Origin: an uncultured Clostridia bacterium
GTDB lineage: Bacteria; Bacillota; Clostridia; Oscillospirales; Ruminococcaceae
Reading direction: 5' to 3'
Length of the DNA: 64,000 nt
NCBI GenBank assembly: GCA_937906945.1
Contig: CALCUE010000026.1
Location: forward strand, 1-64,000
The notes beneath the pieces were generated by a model. It searched no databases. It was given only the letters and a program-made list of their open reading frames with translations, and was not told the DNA's origin. The translations under genes and the position numbers were made by a program. Shown here one piece after another: positions 1 to 8,214 of the stretch (positions are counted from its first letter, which is position 1; the number at the start of each line of letters is the position of its first letter).

Positions 1-742
1 GGCGGGTGCTGTGAAGAACGGTCTGGTAATAAAGCGAAGGAAGATCAAAAGCATCGGTTTTTTCGGCTTTTTCCGCCCCTTTTCCCGGATTTGCTTGAAA
101 GGTGCGCTGTGATTCTTGTCCCACAAAGAAGATACGGGAATCCTCATACCGAAAAGAAACACGAACGATGGTTTCTACGTTTTCCTTATCCTTATCCAAA
201 AGCCCTTCGAAGTTGTAATTAAGGCGAAGGATAAAATAATAGTTTTCTCCTTCTTTTCCCATGTCGATAAAAGAATAGGTCGTGTCACTCGGATATAACT
301 GCGGATGGATGTAGAGCTTTATCCCTCTTTCTTCATCCGTTTGGCTTGCCGGAATATCCGCTTTCAAAGAGAAAAAAGGCACACCGAAATAATTTTCGGA
401 AAAGCTGTCGAGCTCTTTTGCGCTTACGAAGCGGTCAAAAAAATCATAATCTTTGTTAATGTAAAGCAAATAGTTGGAATAAACTTCCCGGATAAATTCC
501 TGCGTGATCGGGTTTTCTTCGTCAAGGTCCCGAAAGAAGCCAAGTTCTTTCCATAAGTCAAAGGCGGCAGGGCAGATGCTGTCCGCATAATCCGTTAAAG
601 CGTTTTCCGGTTCTGCCGTCGGGTCGGTAACCTCGACGACCGTTTCTTCCGGCTCTTGGATATCAATTTTTTCCCGGTCGCAGGAGGTAAAAAAGAGTAC
701 GAGCACAAACACAAGAAAAATTATAAAAACAGTTTTTTTCAT
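1..742 (-). CDS. Putative lipoprotein, partial (3' end outside window)
   Basis: The frame is open from an ATG at 742-740 to the window edge, 247 codons with no stop. The N-terminus is a short lysine start, a hydrophobic stretch and a lipobox-like FTSC with the lipidated Cys at about residue 20, followed by an acidic Pro/Glu/Thr linker typical of surface lipoproteins. The remainder is a soluble, Tyr/Phe/Asp-rich domain I do not recognise. An AAAGGAA ribosome-binding site precedes the start. It lies 77 bases after the next lipoprotein gene on the same strand, so the two are probably co-transcribed. The function is unknown and the C-terminus is missing. Confidence 0.75.
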   Translation of the reverse strand, partial: MKKTVFIIFLVFVLVLFFTSCDREKIDIQEPEETVVEVTDPTAEPENALTDYADSICPAAFDLWKELGFFRDLDEENPITQEFIREVYSNYLLYINKDYDFFDRFVSAKELDSFSENYFGVPFFSLKADIPASQTDEERGIKLYIHPQLYPSDTTYSFIDMGKEGENYYFILRLNYNFEGLLDKDKENVETIVRVSFRYEDSRIFFVGQESQRTFQANPGKGAEKAEKTDAFDLPSLYYQTVLHSTR

Positions 743-819
743 AGACGAAATTCCTTTTTTGTTACTATCGTTTCGTAATAAAAAATCCGTTGTTTCCGAA
801 AGGATATGAATTCGCTTTC

Positions 820-2250
820 CTAATTTTGTTCCTGAACGGTTTGAACTTTTTTCTCTGCGGGATCGCTGAGCCAAACTACATTTGTCGGGCTGACGTTGAT
901 TTTTCCTATAAGCTCATAGGACGGCTCCGGCAGCACATACGGACCGTTGGCAGGATCAAGTATCAAGTAGTTGATGCGGACTCCTTCCAAAGATTCGACG
1001 GTTTTGTTATTGGCCGCCTGATAATCCAATTTAATATCAATATACACATCATCGGCAAAAGTGGAAAGGTTTGAAAGGTCGCGGAAACGAGGATAATCGC
1101 TATAAAAATCAAGAGTAATGCACTCCGCGTTCGGAAAATTCTCGGCATTGATCAAAGAGGTATCCGTTCGGGTATTGAGAATTCTCAGCTTGCGGATATT
1201 TTCGCAACCCTTAAATTCTTTAACTCCCGCCACCCAACTTTGTACTTCCAAATTTTGAACATCACATTCGGTCAGATCCACCACAATATCGTTTACGAAG
1301 TCACTGAGCACAAGATTTGCGACCTTGCCGATTTTTAGATTGCTTATATCCGGCGTAAGTTTGCCATCAGGATCATACCAGGCATCCAGACAAAGAGTCA
1401 GGTCAATAAGATCGTTCATATTTTCAAAAACAGAATAATCTTTGAGCACAGTCCAAACTTCAAGAGTTTGCAGATTCGGTGTGAAACGCAGCAGACCGGC
1501 ATCCATTTTGTAATGAGTGCCGTCCTCCATTTCGTCAGGATAAATTTCCATACTCTCCCAGTTGATAATAAGAGAATTTATCTTTTCCAGATCGTAGAGA
1601 GTAAGTTCTTCGGGACTTTCTATCCACCTGTTAGAAAGCGTTTTACGATAAAGCGCCTGCAACAAGTACGGATCATAGTTTTCCACGGCGTCAACTACTT
1701 TTTGACTGGCGTCCAGTTCGGATTTTATTGCTTCCGTATTGGCTTTCAGAATAGCAGTCGCCGGATTTTTATAGCGGGTATGGGTACAGGAAACTGCCTC
1801 CGGAGAACCTTCGCCTTCATAGAAAACCACTTCAGATTCACCAATAGCAAGCCTTTCATTCTTTAAAACCTGAACATTATATTTAAGTGATTCTTCCATG
1901 GTAACAGGGTCAATAAAGGCGTTCCCATAAAGCTTGACGGCAACAAAAGTATGATCTTCTTCCCGTTCAATTCCTACAATTTCATAGTAAGCATAGAAAA
2001 AAGATTCCGACTTTGGCTCTCCTTCCCAAGTAGTCAAAAGAGCGCCGGATTGTTCTAATTGCCATAGAGCTTTATTGTAGCGACTTGTATTTTCATCGGT
2101 CAGCGGCAGCACTTCACGGTTTGGAATTTCCGGCTGACGGATCGCTTCAACGGGCGGTGCGGTCTCCGGAAGGTCGGTATGGATTTCATTTTCTGAGCAC
2201 GCCGTTAGTATAAACAACAAGGCAAGCGTAATATAGAGAAATTTTTTCAA
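820..2250 (-). CDS. Lipoprotein with leucine-rich-repeat-like C-terminal half
   Basis: This is a 476-residue protein starting at a TTG (2250-2248) placed 4 bases after a strong GGGGGTGATC ribosome-binding site. No better ATG is available. Residues 1-18 form a lipoprotein signal peptide ending in LTAC, followed by a Pro/Glu-rich linker. Residues of roughly 230-460 show repeated short beta-strand-like units with regularly spaced Leu/Ile and Asn/Asp (for example units built around 'NLKIGKVANLVLSD' and 'NIRKLRILNTRTD'). This looks like an irregular leucine-rich-repeat solenoid, which I infer by eye only. It is probably anchored to the outer face of the membrane. Binding partner unknown. Confidence 0.8.
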   Translation of the reverse strand: MKKFLYITLALLFILTACSENEIHTDLPETAPPVEAIRQPEIPNREVLPLTDENTSRYNKALWQLEQSGALLTTWEGEPKSESFFYAYYEIVGIEREEDHTFVAVKLYGNAFIDPVTMEESLKYNVQVLKNERLAIGESEVVFYEGEGSPEAVSCTHTRYKNPATAILKANTEAIKSELDASQKVVDAVENYDPYLLQALYRKTLSNRWIESPEELTLYDLEKINSLIINWESMEIYPDEMEDGTHYKMDAGLLRFTPNLQTLEVWTVLKDYSVFENMNDLIDLTLCLDAWYDPDGKLTPDISNLKIGKVANLVLSDFVNDIVVDLTECDVQNLEVQSWVAGVKEFKGCENIRKLRILNTRTDTSLINAENFPNAECITLDFYSDYPRFRDLSNLSTFADDVYIDIKLDYQAANNKTVESLEGVRINYLILDPANGPYVLPEPSYELIGKINVSPTNVVWLSDPAEKKVQTVQEQN

Positions 2251-2315
2251 AAGATCACCCCCTAAACTTCAAAGACGTCAAAAACGCTTTTATATGATTA
2301 AACAAAAAAAGAAAG

Positions 2316-2353
2316 AAAGCGCAACAAAAATTTCCAAAACTCTGTTGCGCTTT
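2316..2353. terminator. Stem-loop between divergent lipoprotein and sigma-factor genes
   Basis: An 11-bp perfect stem (AAAGCGCAACA pairing with TGTTGCGCTTT) encloses a 16-base loop. On the minus strand it is followed by CTTTCTTTTTTTG and on the plus strand by a T-rich run, so it could terminate in either direction. It sits in the 223-base gap between divergent genes, where no upstream gene needs terminating. It may be a leader attenuator for the minus-strand lipoprotein gene or an insulator. Confidence 0.5.
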
Positions 2354-2473
2354 TCCGCTTTTTTGGTTTTATGGTATAAGAGAAAGAATCGGTCTTTCCG
2401 GCTTGCTACTCTGTTTTTTCTTGAAAATTTGTAGTATGATAAGGTTGAACCGTTTTTTAGGGAGGAATTATAA

Positions 2474-3037
2474 ATGCTTGCGATCATTGCCGCCATAGAA
2501 AATGACAGCGAACGGGAGTTTATTACTCGAATTTATCTAAAATACTATAAAAAGATGCTCGATAAAGCCTTCTTTATCGTTCATAATGAGGCGGAAGCGG
2601 AAGAAATTGTGCAGGAAGCGTTTGTTAAGCTGATTGAGCACGTCCAGGATCTGATGCGAATGGATCCGATAAAAGTTCCGGTCTATGTCATGGTTACAGT
2701 CAAAAATATTGCTATCAACCATTGGAATGACGCGAAGAAGGAGAACGAGCGGCAAACGTTTGTGGCGGATGACGAATTGGATCTTTGGCTCGCGGATGAA
2801 AAGGCGCTTCCGGAAGACGTTTATATCCATACGGAAGAGCTGGAAAAACTCGCGGAAACTTTACCGCTCCTTCCGGAAAAAGACAGAATGGTGCTTGAAT
2901 CCAAATATATTCTTGAGCTTTCCGATGAAGAAATTGCGAAAGAACTACATATTAAAGCACATAGTGTGCGGAGCTACCTGACCAGGGCAAGGAGAAAAGC
3001 TTACACTATGATAAATGGGGAAGATGTCAATGCTTGA
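2474..3037 (+). CDS. RNA polymerase sigma factor, ECF/sigma-70 type
   Basis: A 187-residue protein with the ECF layout. Region 2 occupies about residues 15-85 (core-binding helix 'EAEEIVQEAFVKLIEHV', then 'VMVTVKNIAINHWNDAKK'). An acidic linker follows, then region 4 near residues 125-180 with a helix-turn-helix ('DEEIAKELHIKAHSVRSYL') followed by basic RARRKA. GGAGG lies 9 bases before the ATG. The gene overlaps the next by 8 bases, so the two are translationally coupled. ECF sigmas redirect RNA polymerase to a small regulon and are held inactive by a membrane partner. The two downstream membrane proteins are the obvious candidates. The signal and the regulon are unknown. Confidence 0.9.
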   Translation: MLAIIAAIENDSEREFITRIYLKYYKKMLDKAFFIVHNEAEAEEIVQEAFVKLIEHVQDLMRMDPIKVPVYVMVTVKNIAINHWNDAKKENERQTFVADDELDLWLADEKALPEDVYIHTEELEKLAETLPLLPEKDRMVLESKYILELSDEEIAKELHIKAHSVRSYLTRARRKAYTMINGEDVNA

Positions 3038-3782
3038 TATTAGCGGATTTTCAAAAAGGGATATTCAGGAAGAATATGAGGACCTTGTTTTCCGGAAAGT
3101 GATGGAGATTTATGTCCAAAAAGAGGGGAAACAGATCCTTTCGGAATTAAAAGAAGAGAAAGAGCCATGCTCTGTCGTTCTTGATACAAAAAAGATTGAA
3201 AAACTCTATGACAAAGAAGAACGAAAAGAAAATTGGTATTTTATTCTGAAATACTCGAAAAAAGCATTGAACATTGTGGCAATGGTCGTTTTTGTCGCTG
3301 TTGTTTCTCTTTCATCCGTTGTTGTAGCCTCGGCGGACGTTCGGAAAGCGTTGGCGGATGCCATTTACCATTTAGCCTATGAGGACTACGACCGTTATAC
3401 AGAGATCAAACTGGGAGAAAGCACAGGATTTATTGATGGGGAACAGTTTAATTGGGAAGGAGCTTACGCGCCTACCTATGTGCCGGAAGGATATGTTTTC
3501 AAAAAAGCTGCCGGACATAAAGGAAATCATTTTGCGGATTTTTCAAATGGCGAAACATATATCACTTTTTCACAATCAACAAATTCAACTACGCAGATTG
3601 ATTCAGAAGATGCAATAATTAATGAGAGTATTTTAATCGGAGATAGTAAAGGAATATTAGTGGTCAAGGATGATATAACTTATGTTTTATGGAATATAGG
3701 AGATACTGTACTTCAAATATTCGGTACCGCAGAGACAGAGGAAATAATCAAAATGGCAGAATCCATAAAATTAGTAAAATAA
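3030..3782 (+). CDS. Membrane protein with DUF4367-like domain, putative anti-sigma partner (copy 1)
   Basis: I place the start at ATG 3030 (250 residues) because GGGGAAGA lies just upstream and because the paralogue at 3817 begins with the same MLD sequence. Longer starts at 3015 and 3024 exist. Residues 1-80 are cytoplasmic, rich in Glu and Lys. One transmembrane segment lies near residues 80-105 ('MVVFVAVVSLSSVVVASA'). The extracellular C-terminal half has the DUF4367 signature (a Y-V-P-E-G motif, an I-x-F-x-Q strand, IDSEDA, then a closing AESIKLVK). One membrane pass directly after a sigma gene suggests an anti-sigma factor or a signal receptor. No zinc-binding anti-sigma (HxxxCxxC) motif is present. 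Confidence 0.82.
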   Translation: MLDISGFSKRDIQEEYEDLVFRKVMEIYVQKEGKQILSELKEEKEPCSVVLDTKKIEKLYDKEERKENWYFILKYSKKALNIVAMVVFVAVVSLSSVVVASADVRKALADAIYHLAYEDYDRYTEIKLGESTGFIDGEQFNWEGAYAPTYVPEGYVFKKAAGHKGNHFADFSNGETYITFSQSTNSTTQIDSEDAIINESILIGDSKGILVVKDDITYVLWNIGDTVLQIFGTAETEEIIKMAESIKLVK

Positions 3783-3816
3783 ATTTGTCGTTTCTACAAT
3801 TTTGGAGGAAAGCAAA

Positions 3817-4551
3817 ATGCTTGATCTCAGAGAATTATCCATTCAGGAAGAATATGAAGACCTTGTTTTTCGGAAGGTAATGGCGATTTACGTTCAGAAA
3901 GAAGGAAAACAAATTCTTTCCGAAATAAAAGGAGAAAGTGATTCCGCTGTTGATCCGCAAAAAATCGAAAAACTTTACAATAGGCAGGAGCGGAAAGAAA
4001 ATTGGCATACCATATTAAAGTTTGCCAAAAAAGCGATGAGCATTGCGGCAATGATCGTTTTTGTCACGGTTGTTTCTCTTTCATCCGTTGTTGTAGCCTC
4101 GGCAGACGTTCGAAAAGCGTTGGCGGATGCCATTTATCATTTAGCCTATGAGGACTATGACCGTTATACGGAGATCAGACTGGGAGAAAGCACAGGATTT
4201 ATTGACGGCGAACAGTTCAATTGGGAAGGAGCTTACGCGCCTACCTATGTGCCGGAAGGTTTTGTTTTGGATAAACTTTCAAAATATGAAACACGCAATG
4301 TTGCGGAGTACTTGAGAGATAGTGAATATATCGTTTTTTCACAAGCTTATCAATCCATTACTCAAATTGATTCGGAGAATGCGGAAATTAACGAGATGAT
4401 TCAAATTGGTGATAGTGATGGGTTGTTAGTTGTTAAAAATGGAATGACAGATATACTATGGAGTAGAGGAGATACGGTGTTCCATTTATATGGAATGGGT
4501 GAAACAAATGAAATGGTAAAAATGGCGGAATCCATAAAATTGGTAAAATAA
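3817..4551 (+). CDS. Membrane protein with DUF4367-like domain, putative anti-sigma partner (copy 2)
   Basis: A tandem paralogue of the preceding gene, 244 residues from ATG 3817, with GGAGG 8 bases upstream. A TTG at 3802 in the same frame lacks a ribosome-binding site. It has the same architecture: cytoplasmic N-terminal part, one transmembrane helix and an extracellular DUF4367-like domain. The central block, from the membrane helix through the YVPEG motif, is nearly identical to copy 1, whereas the cytoplasmic part and the last 80 residues have diverged. That pattern suggests gene conversion or strong constraint on the middle. It is probably in the same operon as the sigma factor. It may sense a different ligand than copy 1. 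Confidence 0.82.
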   Translation: MLDLRELSIQEEYEDLVFRKVMAIYVQKEGKQILSEIKGESDSAVDPQKIEKLYNRQERKENWHTILKFAKKAMSIAAMIVFVTVVSLSSVVVASADVRKALADAIYHLAYEDYDRYTEIRLGESTGFIDGEQFNWEGAYAPTYVPEGFVLDKLSKYETRNVAEYLRDSEYIVFSQAYQSITQIDSENAEINEMIQIGDSDGLLVVKNGMTDILWSRGDTVFHLYGMGETNEMVKMAESIKLVK

Positions 4552-4614
4552 AAAGCTGCTTCTTGCGGTTGAAAAAGAAATGCGATAAAATAAAGAAAGA
4601 CAGGAGGCGACGGA

Positions 4615-5793
4615 ATGAAGATCTTTCATGTGGATATGAACTCTTTTTTTGCCTCCTGCGAGCAGGCGGATCATCCGGAATATAAGGGAAAACCGCTTAT
4701 TGTCTGCGGCGACCCCAAAAACCGGGCGGGCATCGTTCTGGCGGCGAGCTATGAGGCCAAAGCCTATGGCGTTAAAACAACCATGCTCAATCATGAAGCC
4801 AAAAAGCTTTGCCCCAACGCGATCTTTGTTCCGGTGCGTCACCATTATTATGGAGAAGTCAGCCGAAAAGTGATGGCCATTCTGGATGAATTTACGCCGG
4901 TCAAGGAACAGGCCTCCATTGATGAGGCGTATCTCGACATGACCGGAACGGAACAGCTTTTCGGTGAAAGCCGGGAAGCGGCGGAAAAAATCCAAAGAAG
5001 GATTTATGAAGAATTGGGGATCGGGTGTTCTATCGGAATTTCCACCAATAAACTGTTGGCGAAAATGGCCAGCGATTGGAAAAAGCCGATGGGGATCACC
5101 GAGATTTACGAGGCGGATGTGGAAACCATGCTTTGGCCCCTTCCTGTGGGGGAACTTTTCGGTGTTGGAAAAAAGACGGTGGAAAAACTGGACAAAATCG
5201 GTGTCCGGACTATTGGGGATCTGGCGGCGCTTCCCATTGAAATGCTGCGGCCTGTTTTTGGCGAAGCGGCTTCGGATTATCTGTTTAACGCCTCCCGCGG
5301 AAAAGGATCGGAAAAACTGGAGCCGGACGGCACGGTGGAAAACCAGAGCATCGGCAATGAAAACACCTATTCCCGGGATATCGCTTCGGTGGAGGAAGCC
5401 AACCGGGAGCTGCTTTTTCTCTGTGATTCCGTAGGATATCGCCTTCGGAAAGAGGGGAAAAAGGCCCGTTGCGTGACGATCAAAATCAAATATAATGATT
5501 TTAAGGTGGTCACAAGAAGTCACACGTTGACAGCACCGTTGGAGTCAACGGAGGCACTTTATCGGGCAGCGACAGAACTTTTCGCCGCCAACTGGTCGGG
5601 GAAACCGCTGCGGCTTCTGGGAGTGACCGCTTCTGAATTTGACGAGGGAACGCAGCTTTCTTTTTTTGAAAATGAGAAGGAAAAGAAAGAACGATCCATG
5701 GATTTGAGCGTGGATCGCCTTCGGGAAAAGTTCGGCTACAATAGCATCAAAAGGGCGTCTTTGATGGAAAAGAAAGATAAAAAAATCCCATAA
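4615..5793 (+). CDS. dinB: DNA polymerase IV (Y-family translesion polymerase)
   Basis: A 392-residue protein of normal length for DinB, error-prone bypass of damaged template. The catalytic N-terminus reads FHVDMNSFFASCEQ (first metal-binding Asp), and 'ASIDEAYLDMTG' carries the second catalytic Asp-Glu pair. 'GIGCSIGISTNKLLAKMASD' is the conserved palm/fingers block. A helix-hairpin-helix thumb ('LFGVGKKTVEKLDKIGV') and a little-finger domain follow. GGAGGCGACGG precedes the ATG. No canonical beta-clamp motif was confirmed, though 'QLSFF' near residue 344 fits the clamp-binding consensus. The gene ends at a strong bidirectional terminator. I saw no clear LexA box upstream. Confidence 0.96.
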   Translation: MKIFHVDMNSFFASCEQADHPEYKGKPLIVCGDPKNRAGIVLAASYEAKAYGVKTTMLNHEAKKLCPNAIFVPVRHHYYGEVSRKVMAILDEFTPVKEQASIDEAYLDMTGTEQLFGESREAAEKIQRRIYEELGIGCSIGISTNKLLAKMASDWKKPMGITEIYEADVETMLWPLPVGELFGVGKKTVEKLDKIGVRTIGDLAALPIEMLRPVFGEAASDYLFNASRGKGSEKLEPDGTVENQSIGNENTYSRDIASVEEANRELLFLCDSVGYRLRKEGKKARCVTIKIKYNDFKVVTRSHTLTAPLESTEALYRAATELFAANWSGKPLRLLGVTASEFDEGTQLSFFENEKEKKERSMDLSVDRLREKFGYNSIKRASLMEKKDKKIP

Positions 5794-5800
5794 TAAAAAG

Positions 5801-5842
5801 AAAAATCGTCTGTAAAGAATTTATTCTTTACAGACGATTTTT
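5801..5842. terminator. Bidirectional terminator between dinB and mnmM
   Basis: A near-perfect inverted repeat with arms AAAAATCGTCTGTAAAGAAT and its complement and a very short loop, A-rich on one side and T-rich on the other. It lies between convergent genes, and the right arm overlaps the stop codon of the minus-strand gene by two bases. Confidence 0.9.
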
Positions 5843-6413
5843 AATGAGTTTCTTTTACGATAAAGATGGGAAACGGCGGATCGTTCTTTCGATTGAGAAA
5901 ATCGCATTTCATAACGGCGTAATCCCAGGAATTGAGTTCGGAAAGCAGGGAAAGAATGGCGTCCCGTTCCGAATAGCCGTTGTTGCGGCCATAGTAGAGG
6001 CAGAGCGCCAGAAGGCCGCCGGGCTTCAAAAGCTCCAAAGATTTTTGAATGGCGGGAATACTGGTTTCCGCTCTGGTAAAAACGTCGTGGTTTCCGCCGG
6101 GAAGCCAACCAAAATTGAAGACGATCCCATCGACGCTTTCCGGTTCGGCAACGGTGTCGATGTCGCTATGACTCATACAAAAAACCTGAGCACGGTCGGC
6201 ATAGCCGTGCTCAAACAGGTTTTGCCTGGTGCTTTCCACCGCTTCCGGCTGGATATCCATAGCGAGAACCTTTCCACCTTCTCCGACAAGGTCACAAAGA
6301 AAAACGGTGTCATGACCGTTGCCGGCGGTGGCGTCAATACAGAAATCGCCGGTTTTTATATGAAGCCGCAGCATTTTATGAACGATATCAAGGGCACTCC
6401 AGTCGCTATACAT
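5841..6413 (-). CDS. mnmM: SAM-dependent tRNA methyltransferase, MnmM (YtqB) family
   Basis: A 190-residue class I methyltransferase. The SAM-binding motif I is DATAGNGHDT (about residues 23-32), followed by 'LAMDIQPEAV' and the family signature 'FNFGWLPGGNH' near residues 99-109. A late 'LCLYYGRNNGY' segment is also typical. Family knowledge: YtqB of Bacillus subtilis (renamed MnmM) methylates 5-aminomethyl-2-thiouridine at tRNA wobble position 34. GGGAGGTG lies 4 bases before the ATG. It is monocistronic and convergent with dinB. Confidence 0.88.
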   Translation of the reverse strand: MYSDWSALDIVHKMLRLHIKTGDFCIDATAGNGHDTVFLCDLVGEGGKVLAMDIQPEAVESTRQNLFEHGYADRAQVFCMSHSDIDTVAEPESVDGIVFNFGWLPGGNHDVFTRAETSIPAIQKSLELLKPGGLLALCLYYGRNNGYSERDAILSLLSELNSWDYAVMKCDFLNRKNDPPFPIFIVKETH

Positions 6414-6542
6414 AAGACACCTCCCGGGTATGTATTCTTCGCTTATCTTAATATGAATCGGCGCTTTTTGTCAAGAAGAAACCGAAAAAGTGAGGAATTT
6501 GTGAACAAATTCTCAATTTTGGGGCAAAAAAGGAAAAAGGGT

Positions 6543-6571
6543 TTGCATTTCCCGGCTTTTTATATTATAAT
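6543..6571 (+). promoter_or_regulatory. SigA-type promoter for the Ig-like lipoprotein gene
   Basis: TTGCAT and TATAAT are separated by 17 bases, 35 bases upstream of the ATG at 6606. Confidence 0.7.
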
Positions 6572-6605
6572 GCCCTTTAGAGAAAATGAAAGGATGTTTT
6601 GATAC

Positions 6606-7337
6606 ATGAAAAAGATTTGCGCGGTTTTGCTTGCCGCTACGCTGCTTCTTCTTTGTCTGGCCGGTTGCGGAAACAAAACGGTCCATTACACCGATAAAGA
6701 GAACTTTGAAATGAAGCTCTATCCGGAAAACGGAAGTGAAGTCGCTTCCGGCATGAATGCGATCCAAATCGTGATGAATACGCCGAACGTGGAATCCGGT
6801 CACGGAGAAATTTCCGTTTTCCGGGCTTCGGATGACAAATGTTTGGCTTCTTATGACGTCCGGCTCAATGAGGATGATATTTTCTTCAATAGTGGAAAAA
6901 ATCCGGCTTTTGCCCAGATCATCGTTTTCCTTTCGGAAGGAGAGTCTTTTGAGTCTGGTGAATCCTATTATGTGACGCTGGACGATGAGGCCTTCTATAT
7001 CGACGATATCAAAGGCTTTAACGGTGCGGTCAACAAAGGCGACTGGACGTTTACCGTAGCGGATTATGGCTATGACGGCAATATTTCCGAGATGCCGACC
7101 ACTTATCTTGTGGGAAACGAAATCGAAATTCCGGTCAAACTGGCGGGAAAGGCGGCCAGAGCGGTGCTCCTTTTTGATAACGTCAGTGTGGTCGGAGCGG
7201 ATCTTCGGGAACTTGACAAAAACGGCACGTTTAAGCTACAAGCGCTGAATGCCGGTACGGCGACTCTTTCCGTGATGTTCCTTGACGAAGACGGTATGTA
7301 TATCGAAACATTGGCTTTTAATGTAACGGTCAAATAA
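6606..7337 (+). CDS. Lipoprotein with Ig-like domains
   Basis: A 243-residue protein with a lipoprotein signal peptide ending in CLAGC (Cys 21). The first part resembles an SbsA/CopC-type Ig-like fold ('YPENGSEVASGMNAIQIVMN', with a 'YYVTLDDEAF' strand). The last 80 residues look like a bacterial Ig-like (Big) domain ending 'LAFNVTVK'. Such domains act as spacers or in adhesion on the cell surface. It has its own promoter and terminator, so it is monocistronic. No catalytic motif is visible. Confidence 0.82.
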   Translation: MKKICAVLLAATLLLLCLAGCGNKTVHYTDKENFEMKLYPENGSEVASGMNAIQIVMNTPNVESGHGEISVFRASDDKCLASYDVRLNEDDIFFNSGKNPAFAQIIVFLSEGESFESGESYYVTLDDEAFYIDDIKGFNGAVNKGDWTFTVADYGYDGNISEMPTTYLVGNEIEIPVKLAGKAARAVLLFDNVSVVGADLRELDKNGTFKLQALNAGTATLSVMFLDEDGMYIETLAFNVTVK

Positions 7338-7342
7338 AGGAG

Positions 7343-7371
7343 AAAAAGCGAAGCCGGCGGCTTCGCTTTTT
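7343..7371 (+). terminator. Intrinsic terminator after the Ig-like lipoprotein gene
   Basis: A GC-rich stem (AAAAAGCGAAGCC with its complement, loop GGC) is followed by TTTTTCTTTT, starting 6 bases after the stop codon. Confidence 0.9.
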
Positions 7372-7385
7372 CTTTTGGTTTGCTC

Positions 7386-7414
7386 TTGATAAATTCAGGG
7401 GCTCGTATTATAAT
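7386..7414 (+). promoter_or_regulatory. SigA-type promoter for thyX
   Basis: TTGATA, 17-base spacer, TATAAT. It is 36 bases upstream of the thyX start. Confidence 0.75.
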
Positions 7415-7449
7415 AATATTTATCTATAACCATTTGAGAGGTGACAGGA

Positions 7450-8205
7450 ATGCCCAGTGTAAAAATTCTTTCGCATACGCCCGATCCGGAAAAAACGGTT
7501 GCCGCCGCCGCTAAACTCTGCTACAGCAACTCCGGCGCCGATGAACTTTTTGACGGATTGACCGATGAAAAAGCGAAATCCTTCGTGGCGATGCTGGAAC
7601 GGCTCGGACACGAGAGTCCGTTGGAACACGTAACTTTTACTTTTACCATTGAAGGAGTTTCCCGGGCGTTTCTGGCGCAGATCACAAGGCATCGTATCGC
7701 GTCTTACAGCGTTCAGAGTCAGCGCTATGTGCGCCGTGGGAACTTTGATTTTATTGTGCCGCCTAACATAAAAGAGGATGAAGAGGCGTTAGCGGAGTAT
7801 AATAAGATCATGGATTCCTGCGCCGAAAGCTACCAGAAGCTGACGGAGATCCTTCAGAAAAACGCGGCGGAAAAATTAGTCGCGGAAGGAAAAACGGAGG
7901 AAGACGCGAAAAAAGCGGCGGAAAAAATCGCCATCGAAGATGCCCGTTTTGTCTTACCCAACGCTTGCGATACCAAAATGATCGTCACCATGAACGTAAG
8001 AAGCCTTCATAACTTCTTTAAGCTTCGCTGCTGCAACCGGGCACAATGGGAGATTCGTGCCGTAGCCGATGAAATGCTCCGTCTTTGCCGGGCGGAAGCG
8101 CCGTCTCTTTTCGCCAACGCCGGTCCAGCCTGTGTCAGTGAGGGAAGATGCTCCGAGGGCAAAATGGGTTGTGGTAAACCGAGAACCGACCTTATGATGA
8201 AATGA
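7450..8205 (+). CDS. thyX: Flavin-dependent thymidylate synthase ThyX
   Basis: The protein makes dTMP from dUMP using methylene-tetrahydrofolate and FAD/NADPH. It has 251 residues from the ATG at 7450, which is set by GAGAGGTGA five bases upstream; a GTG at 7441 would overlap that site. The ThyX signature RHRxxSxxxxSxR is present near residues 80-92 (RHRIASYSVQSQR), and 'LEHVTFTFTIEGVSR' precedes it as usual. A Lys/Glu-rich insertion spans about residues 120-160. The next gene follows after 9 bases, suggesting a two-gene operon. Confidence 0.96.
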   Translation: MPSVKILSHTPDPEKTVAAAAKLCYSNSGADELFDGLTDEKAKSFVAMLERLGHESPLEHVTFTFTIEGVSRAFLAQITRHRIASYSVQSQRYVRRGNFDFIVPPNIKEDEEALAEYNKIMDSCAESYQKLTEILQKNAAEKLVAEGKTEEDAKKAAEKIAIEDARFVLPNACDTKMIVTMNVRSLHNFFKLRCCNRAQWEIRAVADEMLRLCRAEAPSLFANAGPACVSEGRCSEGKMGCGKPRTDLMMK

Positions 8206-8214
8206 GGAGAGACA

